Below are positions 1 through 6,747 of a DNA stretch of 64,000 nucleotides, piece by piece. Every line of letters starts with the position of its first letter. The stretch's first letter is position 1. This stretch comes from Myxococcales bacterium (GTDB lineage: Bacteria > Myxococcota_A > Polyangia > Polyangiales > Polyangiaceae). The notes below the pieces were generated by a model that was not told the DNA's origin, did not search any database, and was given only the letters and a program-made list of their open reading frames with translations. A program made the position numbers and the translations under genes. The DNA is taken from the NCBI GenBank assembly GCA_947473045.1, contig CANJCO010000021.1, forward strand, positions 1 to 64,000. Reading direction: 5' to 3'.

Positions 1-510
1 GAGCACGCTCGTCTTTTCGTTGCGGGCGTAGCCTCCGGTCACGTAGGCGCGGCGCAGGCTCTCACTCACGCACACGACACGGTGCGCGCAAGCCGATGCG
101 GCTGCCTCGGCGAGCCCGAGGCCGTGGCGAAGCACGCCGCGCGCGCTCTCGAGCCGCAAGCCGCGCAGCAGGTAGATGCGCGCCGGGACGCCCAGGGCGC
201 GCGCTGCGAGCATGCCCAGCAGACCCGCCTTTGGGGTGCTCGCATTGACGATATCGGGCCGCGCCGCCCGCATGCCTGAGACGACCGCCGCAAGCGCACG
301 CGGACCCGAAGAAAGCGCGACGTCCCGCGACATCGGCGCCTCAATCGTCGTGACGTGGTCGCGCGACCTGACAAGGTCGAGGTCGGGACCGGGCGAGGAC
401 ATCACGCTGACGTCGAAGCCGTGGTCCTGCATGTACGCGAGTTGACCCCGCAGCAGAAACTTCGCGGTCACCGGGTGGGTGACGACGTAGAGCAGACGCG
501 GCCGACTCAC
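1..510 (-). CDS. Glycosyltransferase family 4, N-terminal part (cut by window edge)
   Basis: Reading leftward from a GTG at 508-510, an uninterrupted frame of 170 codons runs off the window edge. The protein opens MSRPRLLYVVTHPVTAKF, followed by LRGQLAYMQDHGFDVSV and a SSPGPDLD stretch, and later STPKAGLLGMLAARALGVP. This is the typical N-terminal Rossmann half (GT-B fold) of family 4 glycosyltransferases that build O-antigen or capsule repeat units in the cytoplasm. The donor-binding C-terminal half is outside the window, so sugar specificity cannot be judged. It is divergent from the nonulosonate operon at 743 and probably belongs to the same glycan locus. The start is inferred from the family's usual beginning; no clear ribosome binding site is seen. 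Confidence 0.75.
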   Translation of the reverse strand, partial: MSRPRLLYVVTHPVTAKFLLRGQLAYMQDHGFDVSVMSSPGPDLDLVRSRDHVTTIEAPMSRDVALSSGPRALAAVVSGMRAARPDIVNASTPKAGLLGMLAARALGVPARIYLLRGLRLESARGVLRHGLGLAEAAASACAHRVVCVSESLRRAYVTGGYARNEKTSVL

Positions 511-742
511 GCGAGCGCCCGGGCGAACGACACGCGGCTGAGGTAGCCGGCAAGCGCAGAACAGTCCGTTTGCATCAGCGGCCGAGCCTGCAGTTTGCAG
601 GCGATGGCCGCGCTTCGCCACCGGATTCGACCTGTCGCTTGTTAGGCGCCCCCGATGCGGGGTGATACCGTTGGGAGATTCAGATTGGCCGACCGGCGGG
701 CGCTGCCGCGGCGGCGCCGAAACCCAAGCCGAGCAGACAACG

Positions 743-1789
743 ATGTCGTCCAACGTTTCCTATCTCCAAGACAAGACCGTCCTCGTGACGGGCGCCGCCG
801 GAACGATCGGCAGCCAGTTGGTTGCCGATATTGCCGCCGCAGGAGCCCGATCGGTTCGCGCGTTCGACCACGGTGAGAGCGAGCTCTTCTTTCTGTTCGA
901 ACGACTTCGCCACTTGCGCAAGGTCACGCCGCTCGTCGGAGACGTGCGTGACTACGAGCGGCTCCGCATGGCCATGAGCGGCGTCGATATCGTGTTTCAC
1001 GCTGCCGCTCTCAAGCACGTAGAGCTCGGCGAATACAACCCGTTCGAGGTCGTTGAAACCAACCTTCGCGGGCTCGACAACGTCATTCGCGCCTCGCTCG
1101 ATGCGAACGCAGAGAAGGTCGTTTTTACGAGCTCCGACAAGGCCGTCAATCCGACGAACGTGATGGGCGCGTCGAAAATGATGGGCGAGCGGCTCATCAC
1201 GGCGGCGAACAACATTCGCGGACAGCGCAGAACGCGCTTTTCGTCTGTGCGTTTTGGCAACGTGCTCGGTTCGCGCGGCTCGGTGATCCCGATCTTCGCC
1301 GAGGCTGCGCTCAGGGGCGATCCGCTCCACGTCACGCACGCCGACATGTCGCGTTACGTTATGACCGTGCCCGAGGCGGGCAAGCTCGTGCTCGAGTCCG
1401 GCGCGCTCACCCTGGGCGGCGAGGTGTTCGTCACCAAAATGCGTGCAGTGCGCATTGCCGAGCTCGCCGCGGTCATCGCAAAGACGCTCTCGCGGGGGCG
1501 CACCTCCGAGGTCATTTATACGAAGCCGCGCATTGGCGAAAAGCTCTACGAAGAGCTGCTCGCGAGCGACGAGCTGGTGCGCGCGTACGAGACGGAGCGC
1601 ATGCTGATCGTGCTGCCGCAGGCCGAATCGCCGCTCGCCGTGCCGCCTCCGACGTCGGCGTCGTACGGCGTGCCTCTGGCGCCGGTGACCCGCGAGTGGC
1701 ACTCGGGCAATGAGGCGTGCCTGTCGCCGGACGAGCTCGCCGGGTACTTGTCGACGGAAGGCATTTTGGCGCCCTGGAGCCAGCTGTGA
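743..1789 (+). CDS. UDP-N-acetylglucosamine 4,6-dehydratase (PseB/CapD-like SDR)
   Basis: A 348-residue soluble extended SDR of the polysaccharide-biosynthesis (CapD/FlaA1) family. It has the NAD(P)-binding motif GAAGTIGS near residue 17 and the dehydratase motif SSDKAVNPTNVMGASK. By position D132 and K133 coincide with the catalytic residues described for PseB/FlaA1, but the usual Tyr141 is Met141. That SMK form is known from retaining dehydratases such as WbpM and PglF, so the keto-sugar produced may not be the inverted PseB product. It is the first gene of a five-gene operon; its stop overlaps the next start by four bases (GTGA). I chose the ATG at 743 because the fold begins right after it, while upstream in-frame codons read as non-coding sequence. 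Confidence 0.88.
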   Translation: MSSNVSYLQDKTVLVTGAAGTIGSQLVADIAAAGARSVRAFDHGESELFFLFERLRHLRKVTPLVGDVRDYERLRMAMSGVDIVFHAAALKHVELGEYNPFEVVETNLRGLDNVIRASLDANAEKVVFTSSDKAVNPTNVMGASKMMGERLITAANNIRGQRRTRFSSVRFGNVLGSRGSVIPIFAEAALRGDPLHVTHADMSRYVMTVPEAGKLVLESGALTLGGEVFVTKMRAVRIAELAAVIAKTLSRGRTSEVIYTKPRIGEKLYEELLASDELVRAYETERMLIVLPQAESPLAVPPPTSASYGVPLAPVTREWHSGNEACLSPDELAGYLSTEGILAPWSQL

Positions 1790-2811
1790 GGGCGCTCGTA
1801 ACCGGAGGCGCGGGCTTCATCGGCCGCTGGGTCGTCAAGCGCCTGCTCGACTCAGGGCACGACGTGCTCACGCTCGACGACTACTCGAACGGACGCGCCG
1901 AAAATCTGCGCGCGTTCGAGACGCATCCGCGCATGCTCGGCGCCGTTCGCGGAGACATCAAGGATCAGGCCTGCATCGACGAAGTGTTCGCGCGCGGCCC
2001 CTGGGACGTCGTGTTTCACCTCGCGGCGTCGATTCACGTGCAGAAGTCGATCGACGATCCAGAGCCCACGTTTCGCAACGACGCCGAGGGCACATTTCGC
2101 GTTCTCGAAGCCGTGCGCGCGCAGTATTTCAAGGCCAACGGGCTCGACCCCGCCGACCGCCATTTCGACTTTGACCGGGACGTGCCGAGGCTCAAGGTTC
2201 GGCGCCCTCGCGTCGCGTGCATGTCTACGTGCATGGTCTACGATCTCGCCGGCGACGAGCCGATTCGCGAGACCCATCCGTACCGCCCCGCTTCGCCCTA
2301 CGCCGCGAGCAAGATCGCGAGTGACATGCTCGCCTTATCGTATTTTCATTCCTACAAGCTGCCGGTGACAGTCGTTCGCCCGTTCAACACGTACGGCCCG
2401 TTTCAGAAGAGCAACTCCGAAGGCGGCGTCGTCTCGATCTTCCTCAAGCGCGATCTGTCGGGTGAACCTTTGCTTGTAAAGGGTTCCGGCGAGCAGACGC
2501 GAGACTTGCTCTACGTCGAGGATTGCGCCGAATTTGTCACCACGGCCGCTTTTTCGGAGCGCGCCGAAGGCCACGTCATCAACGCGGGAACGGGCGCCGA
2601 CGTGTCGATCCTCGAGCTCGCGGGCAAGTGCGCGAGCGCGGGAAACAGGGTCGAGCGCGTCGCGCACGATCATCCTCAGGCGGAGATCATGCGGCTGCGC
2701 GCCGACGCGACGAAGGCCAGCGAGCTGCTCGGCTGGGCTCCGCGCACGAGCCTCGACGAGGGACTCGCGAGGACGCGGGCGTGGCTCGACGACAACCGGT
2801 GGGGTTGGTGA
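1786..2811 (+). CDS. NAD-dependent nucleotide-sugar epimerase/dehydratase (SDR)
   Basis: A 341-residue extended SDR. GGAGFIGRW at the N-terminus is the NAD-binding motif; the catalytic Ser/Thr lies in STCMVYD and the Tyr/Lys pair in SPYAASK. The dehydratase signature (Thr followed by Asp-Glu) is absent, so an epimerase or reductase fits better than a 4,6-dehydratase. GTG start at 1786 overlaps the previous stop, and its own stop TGA shares its last base with the next ATG. Between a dehydratase and a PseC-type aminotransferase it could change stereochemistry of the keto sugar (inference). A 4,6-dehydratase of the LegB group cannot be excluded. Confidence 0.82.
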   Translation: MRALVTGGAGFIGRWVVKRLLDSGHDVLTLDDYSNGRAENLRAFETHPRMLGAVRGDIKDQACIDEVFARGPWDVVFHLAASIHVQKSIDDPEPTFRNDAEGTFRVLEAVRAQYFKANGLDPADRHFDFDRDVPRLKVRRPRVACMSTCMVYDLAGDEPIRETHPYRPASPYAASKIASDMLALSYFHSYKLPVTVVRPFNTYGPFQKSNSEGGVVSIFLKRDLSGEPLLVKGSGEQTRDLLYVEDCAEFVTTAAFSERAEGHVINAGTGADVSILELAGKCASAGNRVERVAHDHPQAEIMRLRADATKASELLGWAPRTSLDEGLARTRAWLDDNRWGW

Positions 2812-3998
2812 TGCTGAAGCGAGGCGCATTGCTCCCGTACGGGCGCCAGTCGATCGACGACGACGACATCGCTGCGGTCACGGCGCAGCTGCGCGGCGAC
2901 TGGCTCACCCAGGGGCCCGCGGTCGCGCAGTTCGAGGCCGCGCTGTGTGAGATTACCGGCGCCAGGTTCGCCGTCGCCGTGGCGAACGGCACCGCGGCGC
3001 TGCACCTCGCTGCGCTCGCCGCAGGCCTGGGGCCTGGAGATGTGGCCCTCGTCGCCGACGTCACGTTCGTCGCGACCGCCAACGCCGTCCGCTACGCGGG
3101 CGCCACGCCGGTGCTGGTCGATGTCGACGCCGACACCAGTCTGGTGAATCTCGATCAGCTCGAGCGCCTTGCGAACGCGCACGCGCCCAAAGCCATTTTC
3201 CCCGTGTCGCTCACGGGCAGCGTGGCTGACCTCGCCGCCGTGCAGCGCATCGCGCGCGCAAGTGGAGCGATGGTGATCGAAGACGCGGCGCACTCGCTCG
3301 GAGCGACTTATTCGGGCGCCCACCGCTCGGCTTCGTGCGCTCACTCCGATATGGCCATTTTGTCGTTTCACCCGGTGAAACACTTGACCACCGGTGAGGG
3401 CGGAGCGATCACCACAAACGACGCAGCGCTCTACCAGAAGCTGTGCGATCTGCGCACGCACGGCATCACGAAGGACCCGGCGCGCCTCGGTCAAAGCGAA
3501 GGCCCCTGGTATTACGAGCAGCAGTCGCTTGGCTTCAATTACCGCATTACCGATATTCAGTGCGCCCTCGGCGTGAGTCAGGCGCGGCGCTTTCCTGGCT
3601 TTCTTGCGCGGCGGCGGGCCATCGCGAGCCGCTACGACGCGGCGTTCCGAGGCGAGGCGATCGGCGTGCGGCCCCTGCGCGTGCCGGGTGGCTGCAGCAG
3701 CGCCTATCACCTTTATGTAGTGTCGGTTGTCGCGCGGGACGGGGAGTCGCAAAGTGCACTCGCAGCTCGCCGAAAGGCGCTTTTTCTGGCGCTGCGCGAT
3801 CGCGATATCGGGCCGCAGGTTCACTATTTGCCAGTTCACCGTCAGCCGGATTACGTTCGAAATGGGCTGTCTGCGGGCGAATTTTCCGGGGCCGATGCCT
3901 ATTACGCCGGATGCATCAGCCTGCCGATGTTTCCGGCCATGACCGACGACGATGTCGACTACGTCGTCGCGGCGGTGCGCGAGGCGCTCCAGGAGTGA
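2811..3998 (+). CDS. pseC: UDP-4-keto-sugar aminotransferase, PseC-like (DegT/DnrJ/EryC1/StrS)
   Basis: A 395-residue PLP aminotransferase of the DegT family. The PLP lysine lies in LSFHPVKHLTTGEGG, which closely matches the FHPVK(P/H)xTTGEGG signature of PseC, and VIEDAAHSLGA carries the Asp that contacts PLP. In pseudaminic acid synthesis PseC transaminates the 4-keto group of UDP-2-acetamido-2,6-dideoxy-hexos-4-ulose using glutamate. The ATG overlaps the upstream TGA by one base, and the stop overlaps the next GTG by four bases. Exact stereospecificity is uncertain because the preceding dehydratase carries the SMK rather than the PseB SYK triad. Confidence 0.88.
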   Translation: MLKRGALLPYGRQSIDDDDIAAVTAQLRGDWLTQGPAVAQFEAALCEITGARFAVAVANGTAALHLAALAAGLGPGDVALVADVTFVATANAVRYAGATPVLVDVDADTSLVNLDQLERLANAHAPKAIFPVSLTGSVADLAAVQRIARASGAMVIEDAAHSLGATYSGAHRSASCAHSDMAILSFHPVKHLTTGEGGAITTNDAALYQKLCDLRTHGITKDPARLGQSEGPWYYEQQSLGFNYRITDIQCALGVSQARRFPGFLARRRAIASRYDAAFRGEAIGVRPLRVPGGCSSAYHLYVVSVVARDGESQSALAARRKALFLALRDRDIGPQVHYLPVHRQPDYVRNGLSAGEFSGADAYYAGCISLPMFPAMTDDDVDYVVAAVREALQE

Positions 3999-5017
3999 GC
4001 GTGCGCGGCCGCAGCTTGCTCGTCCGCGCCGACGCCGACGCGCGCATCGGCAGCGGGCACGTGATGCGGTGCCTCGCGATTGCGCAGGCCTTTCAGGACG
4101 CCGGCGGCAGCGTGTGCTGGCTGTCGTCCGCGCTGCCCGCTGCCCTTGAAGCGCGCCTCGAGCGCGAGGGCATCGAGGTGTTGCCGCGGGCCGCAGGGGC
4201 TGCCGCGCTGGCGACCGCGTGCGTCGCCGCGAGAGCGTCGTGGGTCGTCATCGACGGTTACGCGCTCGGTCCCGAGTACGCCAGCGCCGGGCGCGGGGCA
4301 GGGGCACGCGCGCTCATCGTCGACGACGACGGCGCAGCGGGGCAGTATCCCGCCGATATCATCGTTGACCCGAATGTCTTCGCGAGCCCCGCCGGTTACG
4401 TGAACCGACCGGCTGACGCGCGCTTGCTGTGCGGGCCCGACTACGCGCTGCTGCGGCGCGAGCTGACCGCCGCCGGCGTGGCTGCGCCGAAGCGCCAAAG
4501 CGCAGAACGTGTACTATGCACGTTTGGCGGGGCTGATCCTGCGGGCTTGTCGGCGCTCGCGATTGAAGCGTTTGGCAGCTTGAGTCAGGCCACTGAGCTA
4601 CGGCTCCTCGTCGGTGGTGCCAATCCGCGGCTGACCGAATTGCAGGCTCTGGCGCGCGGCCGTAGCAGGCTCGCGGTGGTGTATGATGCCTCCGACATGC
4701 GCGCGCACCTCGACTGGGCCGATCTCGCCGTGACCGCTGCAGGCGGCACGTGCCTCGAGCTCGCGTTCATGGGCGTTCCGGCCATCGTCGCGGTGACGGC
4801 TGACAACCAGCGCCGGGTCGCCGCAGCGTTCGTTTCCCGCGGCGCGGCCTGCGCGCTCGGCGAGGCCGGAATGATCACGGCGCCGGCCATCGCCGCGGCC
4901 GTGAACGCGCTCGCAAACGACGAGAGGGCGCGCGCCGGGATGTCGCGCCGAGGCAGAGAAATGGTCGACGGACAGGGCGCTGCGCGCGTCGTTTCCGCCA
5001 TGCTGGAGGTTTCATGA
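3995..5017 (+). CDS. pseG: UDP-2,4-diacetamido-2,4,6-trideoxy-altropyranose hydrolase, PseG-like
   Basis: A 340-residue GT-B-like hydrolase. The N-terminal motif RADADARIGSGHVMRC is diagnostic of PseG, which removes UDP from the diacetamido sugar before condensation with phosphoenolpyruvate. A MurG-like C-terminal half is seen around CTFGGADPAGL and TAAGGTCLELAFMGVP. The start is the GTG at 3995 (VSVRGRSLL), giving a four-base GTGA overlap; a second GTG at 4001 is possible. The end overlaps the next ATG by four bases. Not fused to the acetyltransferase here, unlike some species where PseG and PseH are joined. Confidence 0.87.
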   Translation: MSVRGRSLLVRADADARIGSGHVMRCLAIAQAFQDAGGSVCWLSSALPAALEARLEREGIEVLPRAAGAAALATACVAARASWVVIDGYALGPEYASAGRGAGARALIVDDDGAAGQYPADIIVDPNVFASPAGYVNRPADARLLCGPDYALLRRELTAAGVAAPKRQSAERVLCTFGGADPAGLSALAIEAFGSLSQATELRLLVGGANPRLTELQALARGRSRLAVVYDASDMRAHLDWADLAVTAAGGTCLELAFMGVPAIVAVTADNQRRVAAAFVSRGAACALGEAGMITAPAIAAAVNALANDERARAGMSRRGREMVDGQGAARVVSAMLEVS

Positions 5018-6540
5018 AGAGCTTCAAAATTGGGCATCTCGACGTCGGGCAGGACGCCCCCGTGTTCGTGATCGCCGAGCTGTCTGCCAATCACGGGCAG
5101 CGCAAGGACATCGCCCTCGCGACCATCGAGGCGGCGGCCCGGGCAGGCGCGAACGCCATCAAGCTTCAGACCTATACGCCCGACACGCTGACCCTCGCGA
5201 GCAGCGCGCCGCACTTCGTCGTGAAGACGAACAACGTGTGGGCTGGCCGAACCCTGCACGACCTCTACCGCGAAGCGATGACGCCGTGGGAGTGGCACGC
5301 CGAGCTCAAGGCCTGCGCCGAGTCTCTCGGTCTGCTGCTGTTCTCAACGCCGTTCGATCCGACGGCGGTCGAGTTCCTCGAAGGGCTCGATGTGCCCGCC
5401 CACAAGGTTGCGTCGTTTGAGCTCAACGACCTGCCGCTGGTGGAGCGCATGGCGCGCACCGGCAAGCCGATGATCATGTCGACGGGCATGGCGACCCTGG
5501 GCGATATCGAGGCCGCGATCGCCGTGTGTCGCGGGGCCGGAAACGAGCAGATCGCGCTGCTGCGTTGCGTGTCGTGTTATCCGGCCAAGCCCGAGTCGAT
5601 GGCGCTGTCGAGTTTCGGCGTGCTCGCGGGCTTCGGCACGGTGGTCGGGCTGTCGGACCACACGCGCGACGCAACGGTCGCGATCGCGTCTGTCGCGCTC
5701 GGCGCGAAGCTCATCGAAAAACACTTCATCGTAGACCGCAGCGTTGGCGGGCCGGACTCGTTTTTCTCGCTGGAGCCCTCGGAGTTTCGCGCGATGGTGG
5801 GCGCAGTGCGTGATGCCGAAAAAGCGCTTGGGAAGCCTCGCTTCGGCCCCTCGCCCGATGAGCTCGCGAGCACGGCGTTTCGTCGCTCGCTCTTCGTCGC
5901 GCGCGACGTTCCCGCGGGCACGGTGCTCACGTGCGACGATGTTCGCAGCGTGCGCCCGTCCGCGGGTCTGGCGCCGCGCTACATGCCCGCGATTCTGGGC
6001 CGCGTCGCCACGGTCGCGCTGACCGCCGCCACTCCGCTTGCGTGGGACATGGTGGGCGCGGCGCCTGCGCCCCGCGTGAGCCTGCGCGCAGCGAACGGCG
6101 ACGACAGCGAGCGGCTGCTTGGCTGGCGAAACGATCCGGAGACCCGCGCCATGTCGCTGACGAACGAGGTGATCGGACTCGACCAGCACGCGGTGTGGCT
6201 GCACCAGTCGCTGCTTTCCGAAGCGCGCCGCCTGACGATCGCCGAAGCGGGAGGTGCGCCGGTCGGCACGGTGCGGCTCGATCGCCACAGCCATGGAGAG
6301 TGGGAGGTGTCGCTAACGGTTGCGCCCGAAGCCCGCGGGCAGGGTTATGCGCCCGATTTGCTGCGCGCTGCGGAGGCGCTCGCTCGCGAGATCGGAGCGG
6401 TGCGGCTGGTGGCGGTCATCAAGGCCGAGAACGAGGCGAGCGTGCGAGCCTTCAAACGGGCTGGCTACTACGGGTTCGCGGCGCACGCGAAGTCGCCGGG
6501 AGTGCTCGCCTGCGAGCGCCGAATCGTCGATTACGCCTGA
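5014..6540 (+). CDS. pseI: Nonulosonic acid synthase (PseI/NeuB family) fused to a GNAT N-acetyltransferase
   Basis: A 508-residue two-activity protein. Residues 1-285 are a NeuB-type TIM barrel (IAELSANHGQ near the start, IKLQTYTPDT, HFIVDRSVGGPDSFFS), about 287-345 a SAF antifreeze-like domain (SLFVARDVPAGTVLT), and about 353-508 a GNAT acetyltransferase with WRNDPETR and the acetyl-CoA motif PEARGQGYA. The first part condenses a 6-deoxy-diacetamido hexose with PEP; the second resembles PseH, which N-acetylates the 4-amino group two steps earlier. NeuB enzymes are usually about 340-350 residues, so the extra 155 residues are a true fusion and no frame break is seen. Last gene of the operon, ATGA overlap with pseG. 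No CMP-transferase (PseF) follows. Confidence 0.9.
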   Translation: MKSFKIGHLDVGQDAPVFVIAELSANHGQRKDIALATIEAAARAGANAIKLQTYTPDTLTLASSAPHFVVKTNNVWAGRTLHDLYREAMTPWEWHAELKACAESLGLLLFSTPFDPTAVEFLEGLDVPAHKVASFELNDLPLVERMARTGKPMIMSTGMATLGDIEAAIAVCRGAGNEQIALLRCVSCYPAKPESMALSSFGVLAGFGTVVGLSDHTRDATVAIASVALGAKLIEKHFIVDRSVGGPDSFFSLEPSEFRAMVGAVRDAEKALGKPRFGPSPDELASTAFRRSLFVARDVPAGTVLTCDDVRSVRPSAGLAPRYMPAILGRVATVALTAATPLAWDMVGAAPAPRVSLRAANGDDSERLLGWRNDPETRAMSLTNEVIGLDQHAVWLHQSLLSEARRLTIAEAGGAPVGTVRLDRHSHGEWEVSLTVAPEARGQGYAPDLLRAAEALAREIGAVRLVAVIKAENEASVRAFKRAGYYGFAAHAKSPGVLACERRIVDYA

Positions 6541-6747
6541 GTCCGCCGCTCCGCTCGTTTGCGCCGCCGTCGACGCTGCTTCTGATATTGTAAAAGTGCT
6601 GCGCGCGCCCCCTGAACGTTCGACGCGCGCGGAGCAACAGGGCAGGCGGGCTGTCTTCTGAGGGCCGAAGGGTGACTGCAGTGCTGCGTGATCGATCGGT
6701 AACCGCCCCGCGCCCCGCGCGCCTTCGAGCAGCCATGCTGGAGGCCC

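Noticed and set aside
575-610. CTGCA-GTT-TGCAG repeat in the 511-742 intergenic region as an operator
   Set aside because: Arms are only five bases and common in GC-rich DNA; no supporting promoter elements.
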